Of a stretch of DNA of 62,236 nt, positions 22,383-33,775 are shown piece after piece. Origin of the DNA: Fragilaria crotonensis. Taxonomy: Eukaryota > Bacillariophyta > Fragilariophyceae > Fragilariales > Fragilariaceae. Each line of letters begins with the position of its first letter. The first letter of the stretch is position 1. The translations under genes and the position numbers were made by a program. The stretch covers positions 1 to 62,236 of the forward strand of contig JAKSYS010000356.1 in assembly GCA_022925895.1 (NCBI GenBank). The letters are read 5' to 3'. Below the pieces are notes generated by a model. That model did not search any database. It worked only from the letters and a program-made list of their open reading frames with translations, and was not told where the DNA came from.

Positions 22383-24779
22383 ATGGCACCAAAGGCAGCA
22401 CCATCGATTGGCCCTAAAGATGTTTATCTTATTCTGTACAACTCAGCCTGTTGCGCCGGTTGGGCTGTTGTCTTGGCAAGTTCCATATTGTCCTTGGTCC
22501 AGGCCAGTGGATCGTCCTTGCCAGAACGCTTGGCCAACGTCTATCGCAATGCCCCCTTGGTGGCGGAAATGCTTACCTGGGTGCAGTTGGCAGCCTTGAT
22601 GGAGATCCTTCATGCCGCGATTGGCTTTGTTCGCAGTCCAGTCCTCGTCACAGCTATGCAAGTAAGCAGCCGCATCTGGGCTCTTGTCGCCATTGTCTTT
22701 GCGCCCTCTGCTCAAGGTGAGGATCTGCGAGACGCATTGGCATTCAATGATCGAATTGATACGAAATGAAGAACACAATGCCTAACACAGATCGTCATTC
22801 TGTTCTATGTTCCACTCTTTACTCTGACAGATCAATGGGGGGCTGGATTGATGATTTTATCTTGGTCAATGGTGGAGGTTCCTCGTTATGCATTTTACCT
22901 CGCCGCTATCGCCACCGGCGATGCAACAAAGGGCACACCCTTCCCTCTCTTTTGGCTCCGTTACTCCCTTTTTGCCGTCCTCTATCCTACCGGCATCACC
23001 GGAGAGCTCACAGTCTTCTTTGCCGCCTCCCGCGATCCCGATTTTGCCGCAACCTTTGGCGCCGCCATTTCCAAAGCAATCTTTGCCTATGCTCTCCCTT
23101 CTATTTACTTCTTCGGCTCTCCCTTTATGATCATGAACATGGTTGCCAACCGCAAGAGCGCATTCCGCAAGCGTTTTGCGAAACCACCGCCTCCTCCTCG
23201 TGGTCTCGTCTTTCCTATCTCCGATGACAAGGGTGGTCGATCCTCAACGCCCGTCAATAAGGCCATTTTGGAGGCCGCTGTCCGGGTCGTTGATCCACAG
23301 CTTGCTGATAAAATCGCCAATGCCAAGGGATGGAGATTTGGGTATGTCAAGTACCTCAAAGGCATGGTGGAAGCACAGTGTAAATCCCCCGAGGCAGCAC
23401 TCCAAGTGGCACAAGCTGGAATCGACAAGGCGTATGAGATTTTTCAATTTGTGGATGAAGATGGTGTTACTGTCAGTTTCAAGGAGGCCATGGCCAGCAA
23501 GGCAAAGACAAAGTTCCACACTGGGTTTGTTAAGGGTACAGGTGCTGCCAGCAAGAAGGTTCTGGAGGTGCCATACAAGGGCGAAATTCTTACTGGGCAG
23601 AAATTGAAGGATCAGATTACCAAGTGGGTTGACTACGGCACCATCGAGCCAAGCGCTGGTGATGCCATGAAGAAGTGTGTTGATAATCCAGGATGGATTG
23701 ATCTTTCGAACAAGTATTTCGTACTCCTTGGGGCTGGCTCAGCCATGGGACCCTTTCCTCTCTTGATGGCGCTTGGTGCCAACGTAATTGCGATTGATCT
23801 TGATCGCGATTTCATCTGGAAGCGTCTGATCGGTGTGGCAAAAGCATCTCCTGGAACACTCACGTTCCCAATGAAGATCCCGCAGGCCGACTGCAAGGAT
23901 GATGACGCCATCTACGGAGCATCTGGCTGTAATCTTTTCACCGAGACTCCGAAGATCCGCGATTGGCTTCTCGATTTGTATCCTGGTAAATCCTTCACGG
24001 TCGGCTCCTACGCCTACCTTAATGGTGCCCTCCACGTACAGGTTTCCCTAGCCATGGACGCCATTTCCAGGGACTTGACTGAAAAGAGGAAGGGCACTTC
24101 CCTTGCTTACCTTTGCACGCCGACTGATTTGCATCTCATTCCCCAAGAGGCACACGCAGCTGCAACCGCTCATTACAAGGACTATTCCAAGAAGCTGTAC
24201 TGTGTGTTGATGCACCTCCTGAGCAATGGAAAATTCTTGAGAAAGAATGCACGTACACCAGTTGCGTCAGGCGACGGCAAGGACCTGTTTTATATTGTCA
24301 ATGGCATTAGCGTCGCCCAGGGTCCCAACTACGCACTGGCCAAGCGTCTCCAGCACTGGCGTGCCATTCTGGCACGTTCCAAGGCGGGATGCATCGTGTC
24401 GTCCAACATTGCGCCATCCACGTCAACAGCGTCGGTGGTCCAGAATCGAACCTTTGCGTGGGCCTACGAGGGCATGCCGTACTTTAAACCCTACGAGATT
24501 TTTGCGCCGGAAACCTCCAATGCTGTCATGTCGGCCATTTTGTTCTACGATTTGAATGATCCCGGCAGCGCGGGCAACCCCAAGACCAAGCTCAGTAACC
24601 CTAATGAGCTTTTCAAATACGGTGGTTTCCACGGTGGAACCTGGAGATGCGCGTATGAAGTGGACAGCATCGGTGAGTCCAGTGTCTTCATCTACTTCGG
24701 ACGTCTTGCCATGCCATACATCGGTGTTGTGGCTGCAGCTGGAGCGGCGATTGCTGCCAAAGCGATGGGCTACATTTGA
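22383..24779 (+). CDS. 3-hydroxyacyl-CoA dehydratase (HACD/PTPLA) fused to Rossmann-like domain
   Basis: Exon 1 is 22383-22716, the intron 22717-22830 (GTGAGG to TGACAG), exon 2 is 22831-24779; 760 aa. The first ~210 residues match the ER-membrane dehydratase of very-long-chain fatty-acid elongation (yeast Phs1, plant PAS2). They show several membrane segments, LANVYRNAPLVAEMLTWVQ, WSMVEVPRYAFY and WLRYSLFAVLYPTGITGE, where Tyr163 and Glu170 fit the catalytic Tyr and Glu. A proline-rich linker (KPPPPPRG) joins a ~530-residue extension that the normal ~200-aa enzyme lacks. It contains a nucleotide-binding-like strand-loop (YFVLLGAGSAMGPFP) with an acidic residue after the next strand (VIAIDLDR), and ends with a hydrophobic helix (IGVVAAAGAAIAAKAMGYI). 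A reductase is conceivable but unproven. The frame is clean throughout. Confidence 0.87.
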
Positions 24780-25083
24780 GACGTTTCTACTTTGATTGCA
24801 CACCATGGTACTCCTGATGTCGGAGTAATTGTCCGTAAGGATATGCATAAAGACTGCTACGTGTTATAGTGACAAGATCTCTACTCTGTCCTCTACTAGA
24901 GTACATGTTGTAGTCTACCGCTGAAAAATCAAACCTCCGCCGTGCAGCAATATACTTCTCGTGGACTTGCCAGAGAGAATGTGTGAGTAATGTGCGACTC
25001 TGCCCTTGAGGAACTCAGAACGGACGATGATTGTAGCTTCGAAACTCGACGAATACTCTGTTTGTTGGAGTACTTGTATACTA
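24780..25083. other. Convergent intergenic spacer
   Basis: About 300 bp between two genes that end towards each other. No gene or clear terminator; some GTAC words. Confidence 0.5.
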
Positions 25084-26366
25084 TCATTTCTTCTTCTTTA
25101 CCACCAAATTGGTAGGAACCTTTAGAGGTTGGCTCCGTACCATCATGCGGTAGAGATCAGTAGCGCTGCTAACGTAAAGGAAGCCATCTTGACCCAATGT
25201 AAGTGAGGTTGCCGGTGCTGGTAATTCCAGAGACGCTATGATTGCACCTTGCGATGTCAAGACAAGGAGCGTTTGGCCAAAACCAGCGTAGAGGTTGCCC
25301 CCTTGATCAACCACAATAGGCCCTGGTGCAGTTGCACTTGCATCCGCGCCAATGCTCCATTCGTACACAACTTCGTACCGGCTGTCCCAGAGAGGTTCGT
25401 CGTCATCATCATTAAGAAATAGATGCAACACTTTAATGGAACTACCGACTTTTACCACAGCGTAGAGACCTTTCCAGGTCATATCCAAAGCCAACCCACC
25501 AATCGCCGTCAATCCCGGTGCGCTGTAAAAATCTTGACAGGAATGTCATGATTCTGAGTGGTATTCCACTCGTGAGCTAATCAGGATTCCCATGTGGATT
25601 CCAGTGGCGGGATCGACATGGCATTGTCCAAGTAGTACAAGGCCGCTTGCTGACAATCGACATCGTAGTCGGCAACAATCAAATCGCCGTATGTGGTGTA
25701 CAACAATGAATTTGATTGATAAATTCGACGTTGCGATTGTTGTGTTTCATCTGTGGAACAAAGACTGGGTACTTGAAGGATGAGAGGCGTCCGAGCACCG
25801 GATTCCTCCATGCGAACAATGCGTTGTTCTCCCCATTCAGCAATAACGAGTCTGCCCTCGGCACTCGTGTGCTTGGATCCAAAGTCTATGGCCAGTCCTC
25901 CGGATCCTCCATGGTCAACGGTGGAGCAGTTGCGCCATGGATGATGTTTCGATCGACATCCACTAGGATCCATGTGGAGTGTCTTGCCAATGGCAATCGG
26001 CCCTCCGCCCACTTCCCATCGCCAGATGCGACCCGCATGTGCCGATTGACTGAGTAGAAGAAAGCCGCGACCGAGATCTTCGTCATGCTTCCAAATTGTG
26101 TCGACAACGCCTTCAAGAGCCTGACCTTGCACTAAATTAAGACCTTGCAGGAGCGTTTTCGGCGTTTTGGAATCCAGATAAAAGATTTTTTGGGCAGGCA
26201 GCATAAGCTCGATGCTGATTTGATTTTGTACTAAAGTTCCCATGGATCTACCCGACAGACGCGTATCTTGGAGTCGAGAACCCAAGAAGTATGCCAAGGC
26301 TGGTATGAAGACTGTCAACCAGGCATATGATGGCGGGATGGAATGCTTTGCTAGACTCATTCTCAT
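25084..26366 (-). CDS. SMP-30/strictosidine synthase-like beta-propeller with signal anchor
   Basis: The minus-strand ATG at 26366 (MRMSLAKHSIPPSYAW) is followed by a membrane segment (LTVFIPALAYFLG), then repeated beta-propeller blades. One block is GGSGGLAIDF...GRLVIAEWGEQRIVRME, followed by NSLLYTTYGDLIVADYDVD and, in the last part, GPIVVDQGGNLYAGFG and LTLGQDGFLYVSSATDLYRM. This resembles the gluconolactonase/strictosidine-synthase propeller superfamily; substrate unknown. The first frame stops near 25581 and the second starts near 25512. A good acceptor (ATTTTTACAG) is present at the second piece, but I find no good donor, so the joint may be a non-standard intron or a frame break. The protein ends in KKKK, as in an ER-retention-like tail. 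Confidence 0.65.
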
Positions 26367-26726
26367 GGTCTGTTGTCCAAATGACACCAAGTCTTAAATC
26401 TCTCAGCTCTCAGGTGCACTGGGAGTGAGTGGACTGTGGACTGTGGATTGTTGATTGTTGATAACAGTATGCGTAGTAGGGTATGTCATACTACACACTC
26501 TACCGGTAGTGAGTGGAATCATTATTGTCGACTATCGGTGCTTATACTACCGGTACTGTAGTAGTATCGTACCTGGTAGACTATACATGGTAACTGGTAA
26601 CCCGAGTGATGGATAAATTCTGAACCTGCTACCAGGTACTGTAGCATATTCGGAATATCTTCCGCATTTGTTGGATACGACATAAAGAACACACACTCTC
26701 GGAACTGCTAATCCGCGCATTGCCAA
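26367..26726. other. Divergent promoter region, GTAC-rich
   Basis: A 360-bp head-to-head spacer between the propeller gene and the METTL26-like gene. It must carry both promoters. It contains TACTACCGGTACTGTAGTAG and further GTAC words. Confidence 0.55.
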
Positions 26727-27737
26727 ATGATTCGATCGTCGTCGTTGTTTCATTCTGGAAGGTTTCTGTCGCACACTTGGTTTTATCGTGCTCTTCATTC
26801 TTATTTATTCCTATCTCGAGCTTCCAGTTTACGACCGTTCCGAACGACTTTCAGGACGACAACTGGATGGTCTAGTGCTGTCATGATGTCTGCCAGATTG
26901 GATTCTCCCTCGGCACAACGCAACAAGGAAGTGATTTGGAACGTTTTGAAAAGCAGAATATTTCATCCCGAAGGTGAATCCCATGTATCACAACTCCGAG
27001 TCCTCGAAATTGCGGCGGGGTCAGGTGTTCACAGTCGTTACTTCTGCGAGCAGCTCTTGTCACTGCTTGAGGATCGGGGCAGCAGCGACAGCAGCCAAAC
27101 GTTTCCCAAATCCGTAATCTGGTTCCCAACTGATCCGACCGTCGAGTCGCGGCGATCTATAGAAGCATATCGCGACGATACAGTCTCTGGAATCTTGCAA
27201 TTGCCTTTCGCGCTCACATTGGACGAGACTGGAATTGTGCAAGACGACCTTCCGATAGATGATGGATCTATTGATGTTATTGTGTGCATAAACATGATTC
27301 ACATTTCGCCGTGGGAGGCCACTGTGGGCTTATTGAAGGCGGCGCAACGACTCTTGAAACCTGGCAGTGGTATCCTGTATTGTTATGGCCCTTTCAGGGA
27401 AGGTGGTACTGCTGTCGAATCGAATCTGTACGTTTATTGTTGTATGTGCTTTCATGGGTAGTAGTATCTGAGCAAATTCACACATCTCACCTATGACTCC
27501 CGTGCTCTTTATGCTGCCACCTCTGTTGGTAACACCAGGGCGTTTGAAGTTTGGCTTCATTCCCTTGATTCATCCTATGGGCTCCGTAATTTGGAAGATG
27601 TAGTGGACCTGGCCGAGTCCTCCAACCTTCTGGAATTCATGGAGCGAGTGGAAATGCCTGCCAACAATTTGAGTGTCTTATTTCGGCGCAAGCACAATCC
27701 CACCACCATCAATTTAAAGGAAATTGGCGATAGCTGA
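26727..27737 (+). CDS. METTL26: METTL26 / DUF938-type methyltransferase
   Basis: Exon 1 is 26727-27427, the intron 27428-27538 (GTACGT to ACACCAG), exon 2 is 27539-27737; 299 aa. The first ~60 residues (MIRSSSLFHSGRFLSHTWFY) are rich in S, R and aromatic residues and may be an organelle presequence. The SAM-binding motif is LRVLEIAAGSGVHSRYF. Downstream are VIVCINMIHISPWEATVGLL and GILYCYGPFREGGTAVESN. Splicing brings in the conserved tail (FEVWLHSLDSSYGLRNLEDV and VEMPANNLSVLFRR), which is typical of the DUF938 family, including human METTL26. The substrate of the family is not known to me. Confidence 0.88.
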
Positions 27738-28002
27738 CCTGTCATACTAGGAACTGTTTCCGATCTCTCCACTCCCTACTTGACTTCCAACGTTATAAAG
27801 TTGTTTTTGTGAAACGCAGTCCTCCAGACGACTAAACGCTGCGCGTCTTGAAGAACCAACGCTTGCTCAGACTCAGGTCCCGACTCCTCCTAGCTCGTTT
27901 CACTGGACTTTGGAGTGCAAGTACCAATGGACTGCCTCCTAAGTGCAGTACGGGAACAATGGAGTGGACCAATTATAGGAGGGAGACGTTCAGTCTTTGC
28001 TA
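27738..28002. other. Short spacer before TIR element
   Basis: No gene seen. It holds the 3' UTR of the METTL26-like gene. Confidence 0.5.
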
Positions 28003-29065
28003 CAGTCTACTCTCGATATTATGGGTACCCTGGTAACTGGCGAAAAGTGCCCATAATATCGAAACACCCATAATACATTAACACGTGATATGTACGTGCT
28101 TTTTAAGTACTGGCACAGTACAGTAGTGTTCTACTGGAATAAGTGGCCCTGTCTTGTACCATAGTACGTAGTACAGAAGTACAGCTACTAGCTATGGAGT
28201 ACTGGAGTGAAGGCAATATAGCACCCTCAAAACCTACACACAAAACATTGACTATTAGCTACGAACAGCAATGGCTGAATGAAAATGCTTTCCCTGAAGT
28301 TGAGATTATGTTAGACCATACAAATGATACTTCTACAAATGCCAATAATATGTGGGTCATTATGGCAGCAGTAACATCTTGGCTGGGACCAGCACATTAA
28401 TGATAGATGAGGAGATGCTATTGAGCCTACAATTGAGGTAGCAAATGAGGATGCTATCAATCCATCAACAGAAATAGCAAGGGTGTTGATCCTGATGACC
28501 CTCCACCTCATCAATTGCTCTCACACAATGCTGCCCATGAGACCCTGAAGAGCAAGAATGCTTCAAAGAAAAAAATCTTGGCTAGCTAGTACCTTGAATC
28601 AGAGCCTTACCAACAAAGATGCCACCAAAATGATGCAAAAAGGAAGAGGGACACAGACATTTTAGGTGCATTCAATCTAATGGAGAACAATGCTGTGAAG
28701 CATTTGCAGAAACAAGGTATCTTGGAAAGAAGTAAAGCTGCCAGCCAACTGTGCTTCATTTTTTCTACTATGAATAAGCCACCCACAGATGAGGGCATTG
28801 CTGATGCATATCATTATGACTCTTCCTACTCCTCAGCAGCAAGTGCCAGTGCAATACATGATGTAATAAGAGAGTAGTAATGAGTACAACAAGCATATGA
28901 ACTGGCCATTATTAGGCAGTAGGTGCAATAATCCGGTACAGTACCACACACACAGTACACAGTATAGAGGTGGTCTGTCCGTCATCGGAGGTGGTAAATC
29001 CAGAATAATGCCCATATTACCGAGAGTGCCCATACTATTTTGCCCATAATATCGCGAGTAGACTG
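28003..29065. mobile_element. TIR DNA transposon relic with TA target site
   Basis: The ends are inverted repeats of 23 bp with one mismatch: left 28003-28025 begins CAGTCTACTCTCG, and right 29043-29065 is its complement (ending CGCGAGTAGACTG). TA flanks both ends (28001-28002 and 29066-29067), as in Tc1/mariner-type insertion. The word GCCCATA or its complement recurs just inside both ends, like subterminal transposase-binding repeats. The 1.06-kb interior has no intact ORF. A coding-like relic at 28620-28877 (AKRKRDTDILGAFNLMENNA) has no family I can name. It is probably non-autonomous or decayed. Confidence 0.75.
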
Positions 29066-29902
29066 TATTGCATTGAGTAATACCGGCAACGGTGATACAG
29101 TACTCCGCTCTCCAGTACTGCAGTAGTCGTTCTCAAGTACCTGGTACAGTACCAAAGAGTACCTCCATGTCATACCAGTACTTGGCAAAAAGCGCTTGGA
29201 GTACCAGTAGTGTTGTACCATACTGGAGTACTAACGTTGTCAGTACTCTTGCTCCTATCATAGCTACCGTAGTAGTCGTTCATTTTTTACTGGAGCACTT
29301 GTATACTTGTAGCTTGTAGCTTGTAGTACCTGGTACTCCTTTGTTATACATACGCTACTACTAGCTATTACACTTAGTACTCCAGTACAGAATAGAGGGA
29401 ATATCATAGAGCCCTCCATGGCATACTCTACTACTAGCTACTCGTCGTAGAGAGTAGAGTAATCCAGTACAAGGACAGATGCCATACTCGAGAACACCAT
29501 CCGCATAGGCGTATAGTCATATATACCATATACCACATCCTTCCATGAACATTATAATTCAAAATAATGGTGTTTATCAACCGTCATTTGCCGGACCTTC
29601 CTGCAGCATTTTGTACGTCCAAGTCATCGCTGACGCGGTGAGGCTAATCCTGACGAGGCCTCCCACGACAGCCATTCCTTCCTTCGTTAGACTCAACTCC
29701 CGTGTCGGAATGCAGCGGTCCTCGTACATTTGTTCTCTGCTGCGTTTAGTCAGCTCGCTGACTAACGAGAACCTTCACATCAGACCAAGAGTCCATCTGC
29801 TGATCACATCACGAACTGCGAAAATTTGTTCCAAAGGATTAGGGACAAGTTGTGATTTGAAAAGCGGCTGCCCCACGCCTCGATTTCCATCACGATAGAG
29901 TA
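29066..29902. other. GTAC-rich intergenic island before guanylate kinase
   Basis: I count 16 GTAC words in 29100-29470. No gene seen. The last ~350 bp are GC-richer and should hold the promoter and 5' UTR of the kinase gene. Confidence 0.6.
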
Positions 29903-30697
29903 ATGCCCTTGTTCCCATTGCGAACTATCGTCATGTTGACAATGCTCGTTCGCTGTGTACCGGCGCTTGTCACTTCATCGCGACCCATTTTATCAACGCC
30001 GACCACACTTTCCGCGGCGAGCTTGGACATTTCTGCAATTCCCTCATTCTCGAGTCGCTTCTCGACAGCATCCTCCTTTTCCGACAAGTCGGATGCACAC
30101 AGTATGGTCCTCGACCCGCTCGTCGTGTGCGGCCCGAGCGGAGTGGGCAAGGGAACCATCATTCAACGGTTTATGGCAGACCATGATCGTAGCTTTGGTT
30201 TCACTGTGTCACATACGACCCGCAATCCACGTCCTGGCGAAATTGACGGCATTCACTACCACTTTGTGTCGCGGGATGAGATGGAAAAGGACATTCGGCG
30301 ACAAAATCTGTTTCTGGAACATGCCGAGGTACACGGGAATTTGTATGGTACAAGTTGGAAGGCATTGCACGACGTTCAAAACCAAGGTCGGCGGTGCTTG
30401 TTAGACATTGATGTCCAAGGGGTGCAAGCGTTGAAGAAGCAGACCGTCTACTCGGGTTCCGAATGGCAGCCGCGATTTGTCTTCATTGCCCCGCCGTCCA
30501 TGGAGCTTTTGGCGAAGCGCCTGTCATTACGAGGAACAGAAGACGAAGCATCTCTAAGGCGACGAACGGCCATGGCAAAAACAGAAATGGACTATGGTCT
30601 GCAAGAGGGTAACTTCGATGCCATTATCGTTAACGACGACCTTGACACCGCATGTCGAGAATTCGCGAAGACGGTTAAAGCCCTGTATGCGATGTAA
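29903..30697 (+). CDS. GUK1: Guanylate kinase, probably organellar
   Basis: A 264-aa protein that phosphorylates GMP to GDP with ATP. The P-loop is GPSGVGKGT near residues 77-85. It is followed by FTVSHTTRNPRPGEIDGIHYHF (GMP-binding region), LFLEHAEVHGNLYGTS, CLLDIDVQGVQAL and the arginine-rich lid LRGTEDEASLRRRTAMA. These are all in the usual order and spacing. The kinase core starts near residue 70. The preceding ~70 residues are rich in S, T, R and A with few acidic residues, so a mitochondrial or plastid presequence is likely. The frame is intact without introns. It ends 120 bp from the end of the CAF-1 gene, tail to tail. Confidence 0.94.
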   Translation: MPLFPLRTIVMLTMLVRCVPALVTSSRPILSTPTTLSAASLDISAIPSFSSRFSTASSFSDKSDAHSMVLDPLVVCGPSGVGKGTIIQRFMADHDRSFGFTVSHTTRNPRPGEIDGIHYHFVSRDEMEKDIRRQNLFLEHAEVHGNLYGTSWKALHDVQNQGRRCLLDIDVQGVQALKKQTVYSGSEWQPRFVFIAPPSMELLAKRLSLRGTEDEASLRRRTAMAKTEMDYGLQEGNFDAIIVNDDLDTACREFAKTVKALYAM

Positions 30698-30817
30698 ATT
30701 ACCGTAGAGAGGCTATCCAACCTGTTACTAGAAGAACACTGTATGATACATGAAGTTGGACTTCTATGCATTTCATTAGATTAAGGCTTCGCGACAAGCC
30801 ATCCACATAAGTCGTCC

Positions 30818-32594
30818 TTATTGATGTCCCGGTGATACGACAGTAAGTTCGACGCGTTTCTTCTTTTTCTTGGGTTCCAAGACGTTCACCGTCGGTGCTT
30901 CGCCATCCCCATTATTGAGCCACATACTCTTGTCTGCCGTTGCCGCAGGCACACCAGCAACCACTCGTTGATTCGATGCATCCGACTTTCGATGAGGTTG
31001 CAAAATGTTGACTGTTGGTTCCGGCCGCTGACGTTCCCCGATGGGTGAAACGAGCGCAACATTCTCTAAAGTAATAGTGCCGGTCGTCGTCATGGTGGGT
31101 GTTCTATTCATATCCACCAGTAATGTCTCCTTGGTTTCCACATCGTTCGTCGTCTCCTTCTTGTCATAAACTCGTCCCAACTCGCCCTCCTCAAACATGA
31201 CAAACGATAGATACCCATCGGAACTGCATACAATCAAGGACTGGCCGTCTGGTGTCCACATGGCATCCGTCAATCCAGAATAGTGCAAACCACGGGCCAT
31301 GGCAATGGGCTTCGTATGGTACGTATCGTAAATCAACACGGATTTCTCGGTCAAGACGCAAAAGATGGTTTTGTAACGTAATCCAGCATGCTGCTGAACG
31401 CCCTCCGGCAAGTGGAACAAGATGGGATTGGCGGCCACGACTCGAGAGGGCTAGGTTTGGCAGAAAATCAGAACGCGGAATCGGCATAGAAAATGAGTTC
31501 CACCAACTCGCTGTTGTTGGGGCATCAAAACGTACCTTATCATGTCCCGGCAAAATCTTGCAGGGGGCGTCATAGCAGTGACGGCGGAATATCAATGTGG
31601 CGCACTGATCCTTCCACAAACCGGCAGGTGTTACGAGGTAAGCGCCATCCGCTGTCCAGGCCAGGCGCCGGAAGAAGGATTCCAGTGCTGCCTCTTCCGC
31701 AAAGAGCGGTTCACGTTTGGCCTTTTCGCTCCCATCCAAAACACCAGCAGTGCTTGTCGCAGCTGCAGCAGGTGCTTCGTCCACCTTGGGAATGTAATAC
31801 TTGATGAGCTTCCCCTTTCCCAACTCAAGTTTCGTATCCGATGTTGCTTTCTTCTTCTTGTTGAATTTTCTGGAGTACAGGCGAACGGTACGATCGCAGC
31901 TCATGGACGCCACGTAGGTTCCCAGTGGGTCCATCGCCACTCCTTGAACGTAATGAGTATGATCCCTGGTATTGCGATAAACGCAGGTCCAAAGCGACTC
32001 TTTTTGCAATTCCACCGTGCCGGTGTTGTTGGTTGTGTTTAACGCAAACGATTCGTCTTCGTAAATGGAAAGGCAATGATCGAGTGTGCCTACCACCAAG
32101 CGTCGCGAATCGGCACTCCAGTCGAGATCGTAAATGGCATCGTGGCCACTCAAGATTTTGATTGACAATTGTTGTTCTGTTTCGATGGAACTCCAATAGT
32201 GCTTGCCGTTGCCACCCCCGCGTTTGGAAGGTGGAATGGAGTAGATGATGATAGACCCTGAATCACTGGCGGTCGCCAAATGCAATCCGTTGGGGCTGAA
32301 TTTGACCGCGTTAACAGTGGCATCGTGTCGCGTCAGTGTCGTTAACAGCTCTACCTTTACCATTTTGAAGGGTGAGTTGCGGTCCAATTTAGAATAAATT
32401 TCCTTTCCTTCGGGGACAAGCAGTAGCTTCCAAAGGTTAACTTCGTGGTTCCCGGCAGTTGCGAGCACGAGACCAAATTTGTTGTGGGCGACCATACCGG
32501 ACTCTAACAGCGAAAGCGAAAAGATTGGAGCATTCTTGTTTTGTTCGTTGTCCGTGCCGTTGTGCCACAGGATTTGCGGCGTTTCCACTTTCAT
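30818..32594 (-). CDS. CHAF1B: Chromatin assembly factor 1 p60 subunit (WD40)
   Basis: CAF-1 deposits H3-H4 on newly replicated DNA; this is the WD40 subunit (human p60, yeast Cac2, plant FAS2). Exon 1 is 31536-32594, the intron 31451-31535 (GTACGT to AACCTAG, 85 bp, phase 0), exon 2 is 30818-31450; 563 aa. The start MKVETPQILWHN is typical of the family. Visible blades include LTRHDATVNAVKFSPNGLHL, LSGHDAIYDLDWSADSRRL and THYVQGVAMDPLGTYVASMS. The family-specific ESFFRRLAWTADGAYLVTPAG and, after splicing, LTDAMWTPDGQSLIVCSSDG with YLSFVMFEEGELG follow. The C-terminal ~120 residues are a low-complexity tail with a basic patch (PKKKKKR). The function is nuclear. Possible E2F-type sites lie upstream. 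Confidence 0.92.
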
Positions 32595-32776
32595 TGTGAG
32601 TGTCTAATCGCTTGTTGGCCAAAGGAAGCAGTATCAGGAATGATTGAAGACGACTTCGTGAAACAGCAAAGAGGTGAGGGAGTATATACGATGCACAGCA
32701 CCACTACTGGTACCAGGTAATAGTGTGAATTGTGAATTCTATGAGAGGCGATGCAAGATGCAAGTCGAGGTCACAG

Positions 32777-32824
32777 TTTTGGCGTTGAAGCGAAATTGGC
32801 GCAGTAATGTTAGTTTTGGCGCGT
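32777..32824. promoter_or_regulatory. E2F-like sites upstream of the CAF-1 gene
   Basis: TTTTGGCGCG at 32814-32823 fits the E2F consensus TTTSSCGC. Partial matches are TTTTGGCGTT at 32777 and AAATTGGCGC at 32794. They lie 180-230 bp upstream of a DNA-replication-linked gene, where E2F control is common in plants and animals. This is pattern-based only. Confidence 0.4.
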
Positions 32825-33031
32825 CATTTTGAATTGCGCGCCGTCCCTGGGACATGCGGAAATTCTTCTCAGGACGGAAATAATAACCGTCTTTGCCGTT
32901 GACTGATTTTAAAACCAATGATGGATAACGGCAAAATATTTTTGAGCATATCGAAAATGTCAGACTCGCGCTCGTGAGCTTGGCTTGCGCGTTTCCGAAA
33001 CCTTCTTAGGAACGAAGAATGTTGAAAGGAC

Positions 33032-33235
33032 CTTCTTCGCCCGAAGAAGCCTGCTTCCAAATCTTCTTCGTGCGAAGAAACCTTCTTCGTTGGATGTCGT
33101 TTTCTACTTAGGTCATCGAAGAAGGTGTTCACATGAAAGTCTGGTCTGGTACATGTTGCACACTGAACCAACGTAGAATATTTTGGTGTGTGTCACTTCA
33201 AAACCTTCTTCGCATGTCTTCTTCGTCCGAAGAAG
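33032..33235. repeat. Cluster of CTTCTTCG-NN-CGAAGAAG palindromes
   Basis: Palindromes occur at 33032-33049 (centre CC), 33063-33079 (centre TG, one arm a base short) and 33218-33235 (centre TC). Single half-sites lie at 33082, 33117 and 33205. They lie 440-640 bp upstream of the CAF-1 start. No gene overlaps them. Confidence 0.7.
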
Positions 33236-33775
33236 GTTTGCAAATCGTCCTCTTCGCTGGAAGCGTGTTGAAGATTTTTGTCTCTCAAAACGTTGTTGGG
33301 GTGTGACTGGCGTGCTCGATGGGAATCTGAATACGCAAGATTACCTTCAAGACGTTATGAAATAACGTTGTAGTAGCCGTTCAAGGTATCCAATAACCCC
33401 CGAATTGACTGCCGACTAAGGTTAAGAAGGAATGCCGCATGTCCCTGGTACAGCAATACAGCAATACGCAAAAAAACATGTATGACATGTGCTGCAGTAT
33501 GAAGTATGACAAACTAAGAGGTACTGGAGTACCAGGTGCAGTACAAGTAGCGTTTAACATCAAACCAGAAGCCATGAGCATATCTCTATGGCTGGTTTCA
33601 TCAAGAAACTACATATAGTACAAGTTGTGTAGGTATGGTACAAAATCCATTGACGTCATGGAGTGAAATTCGATCCGGCATCCTCGCATCTCCGAACAAC
33701 ACGAGTGGCACCACACAAATAAACGATCTTGAGACCATGAGATTGCAATGACGATTTGATCGTCTTCCAGTCCTC

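Noticed and set aside
25513-25580. Intron in the propeller gene
   Set aside because: An acceptor is present, but no GTAAGT or GTGAGT-like donor lies in the end of the first part, so I left the joint unresolved rather than claim splice sites.
31493-32042. Plus-strand open frames of 100-166 aa within the CAF-1 gene
   Set aside because: They are antisense shadows of clear WD40 coding sequence.
33032-33235. Heat-shock elements
   Set aside because: Heat-shock sites need GAA and TTC units spaced by two bases. Here the TTC and GAA arms are separated by more, so I list them only as palindromes.
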